A DNA stretch of 22,744 nucleotides, taken from NCBI GenBank assembly GCA_013695115.1, contig JACDBD010000325.1:1-22744 (forward strand), written 5' to 3'. The notes under the pieces are model-generated. The model ran no database searches and was not told the origin of the DNA. It saw only the letters and a program-made list of their open reading frames with translations. The DNA is from Actinomycetota bacterium (GTDB lineage: Bacteria; Actinomycetota; Acidimicrobiia; IMCC26256; JACDBD01). A program made the position numbers and the translations under genes. Below, in pieces: positions 7,013 through 15,308 of the stretch (positions are counted from its first letter, which is position 1; the number at the start of each line of letters is the position of its first letter).

Positions 7013-8260
7013 ATGACCGCTCCGTCCCGGGGGACACCCGTGCGGCTCGACCCCGTCGACGCTCCCGAACCCACTGGCCTCGGCCGCTTCGGCGAGTTCG
7101 GGGGCCGGTTCGTGCCCGAGACGCTCGTCCCCGCGCTCGAGGAGCTCGAGGCCGAGTTCCGCACCGCGTGGTCGTCGGATGAGTTCCGCGCCGAGCTCGC
7201 CGACCTGCTGACCAACTACGCCGGCCGGCCCACCCCAGTCACCGAGTGCCACCGGCTCTCGGAGCGGCTCGGCCTGCGCGTCCTGCTGAAGCGCGAGGAC
7301 CTCACCCATACGGGGTCGCACAAGATCAACAACGTGCTGGGGCAGGCGCTCCTCACGCGACGCATGGGCAAGCAGCGGGTGATCGCGGAGACGGGCGCGG
7401 GCATGCACGGCGTGGCGACCGCGACCGCGGCGGCGCTGTTCGGCCTCGACTGCCTCGTGTTCATGGGCGCGGTCGACGTCGAGCGCCAGGCCCAAAACGT
7501 CTTCCGGATGCGCCTGCTCGGCGCCGAGGTCGTCCCCGTCGAATCGGGCAGCGCCACGCTCAAGGACGCCATCAACGAGGCGCTGCGCGACTGGGTCGCC
7601 ACCGTCGAGACGACCCACTACTGCATCGGCTCGGTCGTCGGCCCCCATCCGTACCCGTGGATGGTGCGCCAGTTCCAGCGGATCGTCGGCGACGAGGCCC
7701 GCGAGCAATGCCGGGTCCGGCTCGACGGCGCTGATCCCGACTACGTCCTGGCTTGCGTCGGCGGAGGCTCGAACGCCATCGGCACGTTCGCGGGCTTCAT
7801 CGATCTACCGAACGTGCGCCTGATCGGGGTCGAGGCCGGTGGGCTCGGCCTCGCGACCGGCAAACACGGCGCGTCGGTGAGCCGGGGGGTGCCGGGGGTG
7901 TTGCACGGTGCCCGCTCGCTGTTCCTCCAGGACGAGGACGGCCAGATCCTGGAGGCGCACTCCATGAGCGCCGGCCTCGACTACCCCGGGGTCGGGCCGG
8001 AGCACGCCGAGCTCGCGGCACAGGGCCGGGCGGACTACGTGTACGCCACCGACGACGAGGCGGTGGCCGGCCTCGAGCTGCTCTCGGTGACCGAGGGCAT
8101 CGTGCCCGCGCTCGAGCCTGCCCACGCGATCGGGTGGCTGGCACGCGAGGCGGGCCGGTCGGTGCCGGCGGGCACGACCGTGCTCGTCACCCTGTCGGGC
8201 CGGGGCGACAAGGACGCGGCGCAGGTGGCGGAGCGGCTGACCGGCGAGCAGCTCGAATGA
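7013..8260 (+). CDS. trpB: Tryptophan synthase beta chain
   Basis: 415 residues. A PLP enzyme that condenses indole with serine to give tryptophan, working as alpha2-beta2 with TrpA. Motifs: [19 protein letters not shown] (residues 24-42), the PLP lysine in [13 protein letters not shown] (K104), [16 protein letters not shown] with E125, the phosphate-binding [29 protein letters not shown] and LSGRGDKD. These are the TrpB1 signatures, not those of the indole-salvage TrpB2 type. The ATG at 7013 sits just downstream of a likely leaderless promoter. trpA starts within its stop codon (ATGA), so the two synthase chains are co-translated. Confidence 0.98.
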   Translation: MTAPSRGTPVRLDPVDAPEPTGLGRFGEFGGRFVPETLVPALEELEAEFRTAWSSDEFRAELADLLTNYAGRPTPVTECHRLSERLGLRVLLKREDLTHTGSHKINNVLGQALLTRRMGKQRVIAETGAGMHGVATATAAALFGLDCLVFMGAVDVERQAQNVFRMRLLGAEVVPVESGSATLKDAINEALRDWVATVETTHYCIGSVVGPHPYPWMVRQFQRIVGDEAREQCRVRLDGADPDYVLACVGGGSNAIGTFAGFIDLPNVRLIGVEAGGLGLATGKHGASVSRGVPGVLHGARSLFLQDEDGQILEAHSMSAGLDYPGVGPEHAELAAQGRADYVYATDDEAVAGLELLSVTEGIVPALEPAHAIGWLAREAGRSVPAGTTVLVTLSGRGDKDAAQVAERLTGEQLE

Positions 8261-9027
8261 GGCTCGAATCACACCTGCGGGCTCGGCGCGACGAGGGCCA
8301 CAAGCTCCTGGTCCCGTACGTGACCGGCGGGCTCGGCGCGGGATGGCTCGACGTCGTGCGGGCGGTCGCCGACGCCGGCGCCGACGCCATCGAGATCGGC
8401 ATCCCGTTCTCCGACCCGGTGATGGACGGGCGCACCATCCAGGAAGCGTCGCAGCGCGCGCTCGAGCTGGGGGCGACCCCGGCGAAGATCGTCGCCGAAG
8501 CGGGCCAACTCGAGGTCGAGGTCCCGCTGGTCGTGATGACGTACTGCAACCCGGTGCTCCATGCCGGGTACGCGCGTTTCGCCGCTGAACTGAACGCGGC
8601 GGGCATCGACGGCGCGATCCTTCCCGACCTCCCGTTGGACGAGATCGGGGAGTGGGCCGAGGCGGCGGACGCAACCGGCGTCGAGACCGTCCTGCTGGCC
8701 GCGCCTACGACCCCCGACGACCGGCTGCGCGCCATCTGCGAGCGCTCCCGCGGGTTCGTGTACGGCGTGTCGCTGCTGGGCGTGACGGGCGAGCGCGACC
8801 AGGTCGCGCACCAGGCGGCGGAGATGGGGCGCCGGTGCAAGGCGGTCACCGACAAGCCGGTGCTGTTGGGACTGGGGATCTCGACGCCCGCGCAGGCAGT
8901 GGAGGTGGCGGGGTTCGCCGACGGCGTCATCGTCGGCAGTGCGCTCGTGCGCCGGCTGCTCGATGGCGGCGGGCCCGAGGCGGCTCGCGAGTTCGTCGGA
9001 TCGTTGAGGGAGGCGCTGGACCGATGA
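8257..9027 (+). CDS. trpA: Tryptophan synthase alpha chain
   Basis: 256 residues. It splits indole-3-glycerol phosphate into indole, channelled to TrpB, and glyceraldehyde 3-phosphate. [13 protein letters not shown] (residues 46-58) carries catalytic E46 and D57, with the 11-residue spacing of the Salmonella pair E49/D60. Further motifs are [21 protein letters not shown] (121-129), [14 protein letters not shown] and [10 protein letters not shown] with GVIVGSALV at the phosphate site. The N-terminus is about three residues shorter than in enterobacteria. The start ATG overlaps the trpB stop, and the stop overlaps the next gene (ATGA). Confidence 0.97.
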   Translation: MRLESHLRARRDEGHKLLVPYVTGGLGAGWLDVVRAVADAGADAIEIGIPFSDPVMDGRTIQEASQRALELGATPAKIVAEAGQLEVEVPLVVMTYCNPVLHAGYARFAAELNAAGIDGAILPDLPLDEIGEWAEAADATGVETVLLAAPTTPDDRLRAICERSRGFVYGVSLLGVTGERDQVAHQAAEMGRRCKAVTDKPVLLGLGISTPAQAVEVAGFADGVIVGSALVRRLLDGGGPEAAREFVGSLREALDR

Positions 9028-9752
9028 CGACCCAACCCGACACCCGCACGGTGGAGCTCGCCACCCCCGACGGTCCGATGGCGTGCTACGAAGCGCGGCC
9101 CGAGGGCGAGCCGCGGGGCGGGGTGATCGTGATCCAGGAGGCGTTCGGGGTCAACGACCACATCCAAGACGTCACCCGCCGGTTCGCGACCGAGGGCTAT
9201 CACGCGGTCGCGCCGCACCTGTTCCACCGAGCCGGGGGCGGCACCGCCCCCTACGGCGACTTCGCCAAGGTCATCCCGCTGTACGAGGGCCTCACCGACG
9301 ACGGCATCCTGATGGACGTCGACGCCGCCCGCGACCATCTCCACGCCGCCGCCCTCGTCGACGACCAGATCGGCATCGTGGGGTTCTGCTTCGGCGGTCG
9401 GGTCACGTTCCTGGTGGCGCTGGAGCATGCCCTCGGGGCTGCCGCCGGCTTCTACGGCGGAGGCATCGTGACGCCACGGTTCCCGCAGTTCCCCGCGCTG
9501 ATCGACCGCGCGGCCGAGCTCGAGACCCCGTGGCTGGGGCTCTTCGGCGACCGCGACGAATCGATTCCGGTCGAGGACGTCGAGACGCTGCGGGCCGCGC
9601 TGGCGAACGCGCCGGTGCCGACCGAGATCGTGCGGTACCCCGACGCGGAGCACGGCTTCCATTGCGACTTACGCGACTCGTACAACCCGGACGCGGCCAA
9701 GGACGCCTGGGCGCGCACGCTCGCCTGGTTCGACGACCACCTGGCCGGATGA
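9024..9752 (+). CDS. Dienelactone hydrolase family protein
   Basis: 242 residues, an alpha/beta hydrolase of the DLH (carboxymethylenebutenolidase) family. The cysteine nucleophile lies in GFCFGG (C122), the acid in GDRDESIP (D178) and the histidine in DAEHGFH (H210). QEAFGVNDH (residues 38-46) carries the glutamate that orients the cysteine in this family. No signal peptide, so cytosolic. It starts in the trpA stop codon (ATGA) and its own stop overlaps the next start, so it is made with the Trp enzymes although no Trp step needs it. No other chloroaromatic-degradation gene is near, so real substrates may differ from dienelactone. A second, broken DLH gene lies at 11923-12728. Confidence 0.9.
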   Translation: MTTQPDTRTVELATPDGPMACYEARPEGEPRGGVIVIQEAFGVNDHIQDVTRRFATEGYHAVAPHLFHRAGGGTAPYGDFAKVIPLYEGLTDDGILMDVDAARDHLHAAALVDDQIGIVGFCFGGRVTFLVALEHALGAAAGFYGGGIVTPRFPQFPALIDRAAELETPWLGLFGDRDESIPVEDVETLRAALANAPVPTEIVRYPDAEHGFHCDLRDSYNPDAAKDAWARTLAWFDDHLAG

Positions 9753-10069
9753 CCGACTTCTTCAAGGTCGACGGGTGCGACTTGTGCGAGGCCGCCCGCA
9801 TGACCGAGTGGTTCCACGAGGACGAGATCTGCTGGATCGCCGAGTGTGAGATCTGCGCGGTTCCGATGGCCGTGTGGCGGTTCCACGGCACCGAGCCGCC
9901 GGAGGAACACCGCGGGCACATGTTCGAGCACCTCGAACGGGTCGCGACCGGCTACCTGGGCGAGCACTACTTCGACGGGAACATGCGCAACATCCCCGAC
10001 CACTTTCATGTGCACGCCCGGCCGAAAGGCGGCTTCTTCGGCCACGCCTTCAAGCGCCCCGCGACATGA
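9749..10069 (+). CDS. Compact HIT-like (histidine triad) zinc protein
   Basis: 106 residues. Near the C-terminus HFHVHARP (residues 85-92) matches the histidine-triad pattern HxHxHxxP of HIT nucleotide hydrolases and transferases. The N-terminus has CDLC (10-13), as in the zinc-binding start of many HIT proteins, and a second CEIC (33-36) followed by VPMAVWRFHG, in the place of the family's GH.LviPk.H strand. It is shorter than typical HIT proteins (110-150) and the extra CxxC is unusual, so it may bind a structural metal through four cysteines. The ATG overlaps the DLH stop; it is the last gene of the trpB-trpA-DLH chain. HIT membership is my reading of motifs; activity unknown. Confidence 0.6.
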   Translation: MTDFFKVDGCDLCEAARMTEWFHEDEICWIAECEICAVPMAVWRFHGTEPPEEHRGHMFEHLERVATGYLGEHYFDGNMRNIPDHFHVHARPKGGFFGHAFKRPAT

Positions 10070-10120
10070 CCGCCGCTCGACTTTGCCAACCCGCCGGCGG
10101 CGACGATCCCGCTCGGTTAG

Positions 10121-10558
10121 TCAGTAGCCGGGGGTACCACCGCCGCTGGGCGCCGACGTTGCCGGGGTGTCGGCGGCGGGCGCGGCGCCGGTCGTGATGG
10201 AGCCCACCATGCCCTGGCCCTGATGGAAGCGGCAGAAGAAGTCGAAGTTGCCGCTGTCGGGCAAGGTGACCTCGACGGTCGCGCTGTCACCGGGTCCGAC
10301 CTCCTCGTCGACCCCGTCCCCGCTGAACGTGTGACGCGCCGCGCCGGTGTTCTCGAGCTGGATCGGCACGGTCTCGCCTGCGGCCCCTTCCAGCTCGTCG
10401 GGCGAGAACTCGAAGTCGGTGAGGGCGACAGCCAGACCTTCGCCGTCACCACCGTCCGCCTCGACGCCACCGTTCCCACCGCCGTCGTCGTCGCCGCAGC
10501 CGGCAACGAGGACGCCGACCAGGGCGAGGGCGAGGGTGGCGACGAGGGGCTTTCGCAT
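10121..10558 (-). CDS. Cupredoxin (plastocyanin-like) lipoprotein
   Basis: 145 residues. A lipoprotein signal peptide ends in the lipobox LVAGC (C21), followed by an acidic and glycine-rich linker (GDDDGGGNGG) of about 25 residues. The cupredoxin domain carries a likely type 1 copper site: H in ARHTF, then C, H and M in FFCRFHQGQGM. It should be a periplasmic or cell-surface copper electron carrier. The C-terminus is a low-complexity Ala/Pro/Thr/Gly tail. GGAGGA lies upstream of both GTG (10561) and ATG (10558); I took the ATG (9-base gap), though the GTG one codon earlier is equally possible. It is divergent from the ECF sigma gene, which may control it. No oxidase or nitrite reductase partner is near. 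Confidence 0.88.
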   Translation of the reverse strand: MRKPLVATLALALVGVLVAGCGDDDGGGNGGVEADGGDGEGLAVALTDFEFSPDELEGAAGETVPIQLENTGAARHTFSGDGVDEEVGPGDSATVEVTLPDSGNFDFFCRFHQGQGMVGSITTGAAPAADTPATSAPSGGGTPGY

Positions 10559-10675
10559 CACGGCAGATCCTCCGTTGGGTGCGTCCCTGAGACTACGGCC
10601 GGGGCAGCCCGGGGGATTGCGGGGTTAGCCTCGGCGAGCGGTCCAATCCTCGAGGGGCGGGCCGCCGTACACGCG

Positions 10676-11236
10676 ATGTGGTCAGTCTCCGACGACGCTT
10701 TGCTCGCGGGCCTGGGAACCGGCGACCCCGAGGCGGCCTCGGCGTTCGTGCGCCGCTTCCAGCGCCGGGTCTTCGGTCTGGCGATGACGATCGTGGGCGA
10801 AGCGCGGGCCGCCGAGGACGTGGCGCAGGAGGCGTTCCTCCGGGCTTGGCGCCACGCGGGGGCGTACGACCCGCGGCGGGGGACCGTGATCACGTGGCTG
10901 TTGACGATCACCCGCAACCTGGCGATCGACTCGGTGCGGGTGCGCCGGCCGTTGCCGCTCGACCCCGACGCCATCCTCGGGCTCGATCTCGGGGGCCGGG
11001 AACGGCTACCCGACGAGCTCGCCACCCTGCGGGACGACACCGACCGCCTGTCGGCGGCGATGGCGCGCCTGCCTGCCGAGCAGCGCCGAGCGCTGGTGCT
11101 GAGCGGTCTGCTGGGCCTCACCGCCCGAGAGGTGGGCGAGCGCGAGGGCATTCCGCTGGGCACGGCCAAGACGCGGATCCGCACCGGCCTGCTCCGGCTC
11201 CGGGCCGCGCTGGTGAGCGAGGAGCGCGCCGAATGA
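10676..11236 (+). CDS. ECF-family RNA polymerase sigma factor
   Basis: 186 residues. Region 2 is seen in AEDVAQEAFLRAWR and GTVITWLLTITRNLAIDSVR (core binding and -10 recognition). Region 4 is LPAEQRRALVLSGLLGLTAREVGE followed by the helix-turn-helix in GIPLGTAKTRIRTGLLRLR (-35 recognition). No region 1 or 3, as in ECF factors. The ATG at 10676 was chosen because region 2 begins soon after; the frame open upstream is antisense to the cupredoxin gene. The anti-sigma gene starts 13 bp downstream, so this is a sigma/anti-sigma operon, SigK/RskA-like in outline. The two proteins presumably answer an envelope or redox signal; the regulon is unknown. Confidence 0.93.
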   Translation: MWSVSDDALLAGLGTGDPEAASAFVRRFQRRVFGLAMTIVGEARAAEDVAQEAFLRAWRHAGAYDPRRGTVITWLLTITRNLAIDSVRVRRPLPLDPDAILGLDLGGRERLPDELATLRDDTDRLSAAMARLPAEQRRALVLSGLLGLTAREVGEREGIPLGTAKTRIRTGLLRLRAALVSEERAE

Positions 11237-11249
11237 GCGGGACCGGGGC

Positions 11250-11912
11250 GTGAGCATGTTGACCTGCGCCGAGGTGCGCGACCTCGCACCCGAGCTCGCC
11301 CTGGGCGTGCTCGGCGGCGCGGAGCGAGCAGAGACGCTCGCGCATGTCGACGACTGTGTGCAGTGCCGTTCGCTCGTCGGCGAGCTGACGGATGCGGGCG
11401 AGCTCCTGCCGCTGCTCTCTCGCGAGGCGGAGCCGCCGTCGGGCTTCGAGGACCGCGTCCTCGCTGCAGTCGGCGGAGGCCGGAAACGAGGGCGCCTGCG
11501 CTGGCTGGCAGTAGTGGCGGCGACCGCCGCCGCGGCCGCGATCGTGAGCGTCGCGACCGTGCGGGTGGTCGACCGGGGCCGCGATGACGACCGCGCCGCG
11601 GCGGTATCCCCGGTGAGCGAGGTGAACTCGGCTCCGATGGTGGGCGCGGGCGGCGCCAACGTCGGTTGGGCCTTCGCATCGGACGGGCGGCCGTCGGCCG
11701 TCGGCATCTCGGTGGGCTACGTGCTGCCGCCGGGCAGCTACACGATCAAGGCGATCTCTGCGACGGGCGCGACGGTGAGACTCGGCACGATGCAGGTCAC
11801 CGACGGGTACGGAGTGTGGACTGGCACCACCAAGGCATCCGATGACGGCCTCGCAGTGATCTCCCTGGTCGACGCGGCCGGCCGAGAGGTGTGCCAGGCC
11901 TCGCTGATCTGA
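11250..11912 (+). CDS. Membrane anti-sigma factor with zinc-binding ZAS motif
   Basis: 220 residues. The cytoplasmic N-terminus has HVDDCVQC (H32-x3-C36-x2-C39), the ZAS zinc motif of group IV anti-sigma factors. One transmembrane helix follows at about residues 82-105 (LRWLAVVAATAAAAAIVSVA), then an outside domain of about 115 residues, beta-rich and resembling the RskA C-terminal domain (GYVLPPGSYTIKAIS). It should bind the preceding ECF factor and release it on signal or proteolysis. Start is GTG 11250 or ATG 11256; both keep the ZAS domain. Convergent with the broken hydrolase gene, with about 10 bp between. Confidence 0.88.
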   Translation: MSMLTCAEVRDLAPELALGVLGGAERAETLAHVDDCVQCRSLVGELTDAGELLPLLSREAEPPSGFEDRVLAAVGGGRKRGRLRWLAVVAATAAAAAIVSVATVRVVDRGRDDDRAAAVSPVSEVNSAPMVGAGGANVGWAFASDGRPSAVGISVGYVLPPGSYTIKAISATGATVRLGTMQVTDGYGVWTGTTKASDDGLAVISLVDAAGREVCQASLI

Positions 11913-11922
11913 CCGCGCCCGC

Positions 11923-12728
11923 TCAGGTCCCCGGTAGGAGTCGTTCCCGGAAGAACTCGATGACCTGGTCGCGTGCGACGAGCGTGGGGTGGCCGGGCTC
12001 GTCGACCAGATCGCGGGTGACGACCGAGTGGGCGCGCTTGCCCAGCCCGTGCGGGTTGCCCGGCCCGGAGTCGATCTCCACCGCGATGAAGCCGTCGCCG
12101 AGCTCACGCCGCAGCGTCTCGAACCGCTCGGCGGGCACGAGCTTGTCGGCGCTGAACCGCAGGCCGAGCACACACACTCCGTCGGATGCGACCCGCTGCT
12201 TCACCCGGTTGAAGTCGTCGTCGCTGATGCCGACGGCCGCCTTGCGCTTGCGGCCGGGCCCGGTCGGCAGCGATGGCTGGCTCAGCACCGGCGCGAGCAT
12301 GGCCTCGTCGACCATCATCCCGAGCGCGAACCCGCCGGTGAAGCACATCCCGATCGCGCCGACGCCGGGGCCGCCGCATTCGGCGTGGGCGTCGGCGGCG
12401 AGCTTGCGCAGCCACCCGATGGCCGGGCTCGTGCGATCGAGGGCGAAGGCGGTGAACTCACGCGTGACGCACGCCGTCCAAGGGAACGCAGCGCGTACCC
12501 CATGCTGAACTCCTTGCCCGGCGTGCCGAACAGGGAGGGCATGAACACGGTGAGGCCGGCGTCGACCACGTGCCGACCGAACTCGATGACGTCGGGGTGC
12601 AGGCCGGGTGCTTCGTGGATGACGATCACCGCCGGCCCCGACCCGGCACGGAAGACGCGGTGCGTGAACCCGTCGTGGGTGAACTCGGATTCCTCGAACC
12701 CGGCAAGCGCCTTCGAGTGGTCAGCCAT
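11923..12728 (-). pseudogene. Dienelactone hydrolase family gene interrupted by a frameshift
   Basis: Two pieces in different minus frames together make one DLH-like protein of about 268 residues. The first (from ATG 12728, about 84 codons) includes VIVIHEAPGLHPDVIEFGRHV and FMPSLFGTPGK, the family's N-terminal half with its E after IH. At about 12471-12479 the frame must change by one base to reach CVTREFTAFALDRTSPAIGW and GAIGMCFTGGFALGMM, which hold the Cys nucleophile. After that come SADKLVPAERF with the Asp and, near the end, a candidate His. Without the shift the first frame runs on to 12315 as basic nonsense. A missing single base (mutation or sequencing error) explains it. It follows the MFS gene by 8 bp and would be co-transcribed. 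Confidence 0.82.
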
Positions 12729-12736
12729 GGCCGTTT

Positions 12737-14317
12737 CTACACCTCGGAGGGGCTGATCTCGTCGAGGGTGCGGTCGGCGGGCTCGGGCAACCACGGGAGC
12801 ACAAGGAACGCCGCGATCAGGGGCGCGATCCCGCAGATCGCAATGGCACGACCGAGGCCGCCGACCACGGTGTCGAGATTGGTGGCCAGCAGGAGCCCGG
12901 TCGCCGAACCGCTGACGCCGCAGACGAGCAGCAGCGCGCTCGACGTCCCTCGGATCTCGGTGGGGAACAGTTCGGTTCCGAACGCGCCGAGCGCGAGGCC
13001 GGCGCAGGCGGCCGCCACGATCGCCAGGGTCGAGGTCACCCAGAGGGTCGCGCCGGAGCCGAGGAAGAAGGCCATCTGGAGCGCGCTGCTCGCGGCCAGC
13101 GCGAGGATCCCCAGCGGGCGCCGTCCCCGCGATTCGGCGAGCCGTCCGGCGATGATGATCCCGATCAACCCGGGGAAGCCGTTGGTCACGCCCCGGAACA
13201 GTGCGATGGCGGTGTTCGAGAACCCGTGCTCGTCGGTGAGGAACCGGTTGGTGAGCTGCGCCGACGGGGCACTGAACAGGTTCGTCAGGAATGCCGCTGC
13301 CCCCACGAGCGCGAAGCGCCATCCGTATGTCCGGTCGAACAGCTCGCGCATACGACCGCGTGCCGATGTCCGGACCGAGAGCGCTTCGTAGCGACGGGTC
13401 TCGCGCAGATGGCGGGCGAATCGGGGCAGCAGCACGAGCGCGAGCGCGCTGATCGCGAACGCAATTCGCCACGACTGCGAGCCGAGGTCGGAGATCGGGA
13501 GGAGTGCGACCGCGATTGCGAATCCCGCTCCGGCGGCGAGCGCCAGCATGGCGAGCGCGTAGGCCCGGGCGCCGTCGGGGGCTTCCTCGACGACGGCGAT
13601 CGCCGCCACGACCAGGGTGGCGCTCACGAACGCCCGGGTCAGCAGCTGCGCGCCGGTGAAGATGATGAACCCCGGCGCGAGCGCGGAGACGGCGTTGGCG
13701 ATGCATACGCCCGCGAAGCAGCCCAGCAGGATCCGGCGTCGCCCCCGCCGGTCGGCCAGCGCGCTGGCAACCAGCGAGACCAGCACGCCGACGCGTGAGA
13801 CAGCTAGGGCTACCCCCAGCTGACGGTTGGTCGCGCCGAAGGCGTCGGTGACGGAGTCGGCGTTTTGGCCGAACAGGGCGCCGGCGAAGTTCGTCACCGC
13901 CGCGATCGCCGCCACCGTGGCCACCAGGACAGCCGCTTCGGGCGTGAAGGTCACCGGGGGGACAAGCGTCGTGCGGCGGAGGCGGGGTTCGGGCTCGCCG
14001 GCGAGGGCGGCGCGCAACCGGGCGGCCGCGTGCTCGACGGCGCGCCGGCGGGCCCGGCTGAGAACGGGACCGAAGACCCACCCGAAGTAGGGCAGGCGAA
14101 GGCTGGAGCTGCTGTCGAGGGCGACGTCCGTCTTGCCGTCGCTCGCGCCCAGGATCTCGACCCGGAGCGTCGCGGTGGCCTCGCCGGCGCCGTCGAGCGG
14201 ACCGGTCAGCGCGCGGTCAGCGGCGGGCTCGACCCCCAACACCTCGCGGGCGACCTCGCGGACGCGGTCGGGAGGCGCGTCGAGGGTGATGAGCATCCGC
14301 CGACGCACGTGCGGCAT
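12737..14317 (-). CDS. MFS transporter with extra N-terminal cytosolic domain
   Basis: 526 residues. From about residue 120 onward it is a 12-helix major facilitator: the helix 2-3 loop has ADRRGRRRI (motif A), with a matching AESRGRRPLG between helices 8 and 9 and TELFPTEIRGTSSA in the second half, a sugar/metabolite transporter-like motif. Before helix 1 lies a soluble domain of about 110 residues (VRRRMLITLDAPPDRVREVAREVL... to a basic stretch RARRRAVEHAAARLRAAL). It looks like a short SRPBCC/polyketide-cyclase-type fold by strand pattern, but this is uncertain. Starts ATG 14317 or ATG 14296; TAACGC lies 7 bp before the first. It is divergent from bcp, with only 32 bp between. Substrate unknown. 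Confidence 0.82.
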   Translation of the reverse strand: MPHVRRRMLITLDAPPDRVREVAREVLGVEPAADRALTGPLDGAGEATATLRVEILGASDGKTDVALDSSSSLRLPYFGWVFGPVLSRARRRAVEHAAARLRAALAGEPEPRLRRTTLVPPVTFTPEAAVLVATVAAIAAVTNFAGALFGQNADSVTDAFGATNRQLGVALAVSRVGVLVSLVASALADRRGRRRILLGCFAGVCIANAVSALAPGFIIFTGAQLLTRAFVSATLVVAAIAVVEEAPDGARAYALAMLALAAGAGFAIAVALLPISDLGSQSWRIAFAISALALVLLPRFARHLRETRRYEALSVRTSARGRMRELFDRTYGWRFALVGAAAFLTNLFSAPSAQLTNRFLTDEHGFSNTAIALFRGVTNGFPGLIGIIIAGRLAESRGRRPLGILALAASSALQMAFFLGSGATLWVTSTLAIVAAACAGLALGAFGTELFPTEIRGTSSALLLVCGVSGSATGLLLATNLDTVVGGLGRAIAICGIAPLIAAFLVLPWLPEPADRTLDEISPSEV

Positions 14318-14349
14318 GCTACGGCGTTACCCGTGGAGCGGAGGATCGC
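14318..14349. promoter_or_regulatory. Compact divergent promoter region between MFS gene and bcp
   Basis: Only 32 bp separate the two starts. On the plus strand GGAGCGGAGG (14335-14344) is a good ribosome binding site for bcp. On the minus strand TAACGC (14329-14324) sits 7 bp before the MFS ATG, compatible with leaderless expression but with a poor last base. Any promoters must overlap. Confidence 0.3.
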
Positions 14350-14814
14350 ATGGCCAAGCTGCAGCCCGGCGACAAGGCCCCCGACTTCGCTTTGATCGAC
14401 CAGCGCGACAAGCCGGTGAAGCTGAAGGACTTCCGCGGGAGGCGTCTGGTCGTCTACTTCTACCCGAAGGCCGACACGCCCGGGTGCACGACCCAGTCGT
14501 GTGCAGTACGCGATTCGCGCGCCGACCTGAAGAAGCTGAAGGCGGCGGTGGTCGGCATCAGCCCGGATACCCCTGCGAAGCAGAAGAAGTTCGACGACAA
14601 GTACGACCTGGGGTTTCCGCTGCTCGCCGACGAGGGCCACAAGGTCGCGAGCTCCTGGGGCGTGTGGGGCGACAAGGCCATGTACGGCAAGAAGTTCAAG
14701 GGGATCATCCGCTCGGCGTTCGTTATCGACGAGAAGGGCAAGATCGCCGACGCGTTCTACAAGGTGAGTCCCAAGGATACGGTGGCCAAGGTGACCGCGG
14801 CGCTGGAGGGGTGA
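14350..14814 (+). CDS. bcp: Bcp/PrxQ-type thioredoxin-dependent peroxiredoxin
   Basis: 154 residues. It reduces hydrogen peroxide and organic hydroperoxides with electrons from thioredoxin. FYPKADTPGCTTQSC (residues 37-51) holds the peroxidatic C46 and, five residues on, the resolving C51, the E. coli BCP arrangement. GDKAPDFAL at 7-15 and RSAFVIDEKGKI near the C-terminus are family features. A strong Shine-Dalgarno (GGAGG) precedes the ATG at 14350. Lysine-rich compared with neighbours. Its stop overlaps the GTG start of the acetyltransferase (GTGA), so the two are coupled. Confidence 0.95.
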   Translation: MAKLQPGDKAPDFALIDQRDKPVKLKDFRGRRLVVYFYPKADTPGCTTQSCAVRDSRADLKKLKAAVVGISPDTPAKQKKFDDKYDLGFPLLADEGHKVASSWGVWGDKAMYGKKFKGIIRSAFVIDEKGKIADAFYKVSPKDTVAKVTAALEG

Positions 14815-15308
14815 GCGAGACCGACGGGATCGACGTCGGCGATTGCGACGACATCCCGCTCGCCCGGACGCTCTTCCGCGAGTACCTCGAGGCCACCATC
14901 GAGGAGATCGGGCTCCCGAATCCGGAGGAGTCGCCCACCGTCCTCGCGGGCATGCGGGCCGACATCGACGCCCTGCCTTGGCCCTACGTCCCGCCCAATG
15001 GAGCGCTCCTCGTCGCCCGGGTGGGCGACGCGGCGGCGGGATCGGTGGGGCTGGCCCGCCTCGACGCGACCACGACCGAGCTGCGGCGTCTGTGGGTTCG
15101 CCCCTCCTTCCGGCGCGCCGGCGTGGCGCGGACGCTCACGGTGGCCAGCTTCGAGCGCGCCGCCGCGCTCGGCTCCGAGCGCATCGTCCTCGACGTCGTG
15201 CCGTCCCGCACGGGCGCGATCGACCTCTACCGCTCGCTCGGCTTCACCGAGATCGAGCCCTACGACGAGTACCCGTTCCCGATGGTGTTCCTCGGCCGGG
15301 CCGTCTGA
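14811..15308 (+). CDS. GNAT family N-acetyltransferase
   Basis: 165 residues. The acetyl-CoA binding signature is LRRLWVRPSFRRAGVARTLT (beta 4, then the RRxGxA pyrophosphate loop). It is followed by IVLDVVPSRTGAIDLYRSLGFTEIEPY, the typical beta 5 and helix 4 with LYRSLGF. No substrate-specific feature is recognisable. The GTG start overlaps the bcp stop. Its TGA (15306-15308) touches the fabI stop on the other strand (15309-15311), leaving no room for a separate terminator between convergent genes. Confidence 0.88.
   Translation: MSETDGIDVGDCDDIPLARTLFREYLEATIEEIGLPNPEESPTVLAGMRADIDALPWPYVPPNGALLVARVGDAAAGSVGLARLDATTTELRRLWVRPSFRRAGVARTLTVASFERAAALGSERIVLDVVPSRTGAIDLYRSLGFTEIEPYDEYPFPMVFLGRAV

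Noticed and set aside
10070..10120. Possible terminator between the HIT-like gene and the cupredoxin gene
   Set aside because: Short GC palindromes (CGCCGGCG) occur but with no stable stem plus T-run.
12315..12470. Frame-1 C-terminal tail of the broken hydrolase read as a real protein end
   Set aside because: It is Arg/Ser/Pro-rich nonsense, while the other frame holds the catalytic Cys motif.
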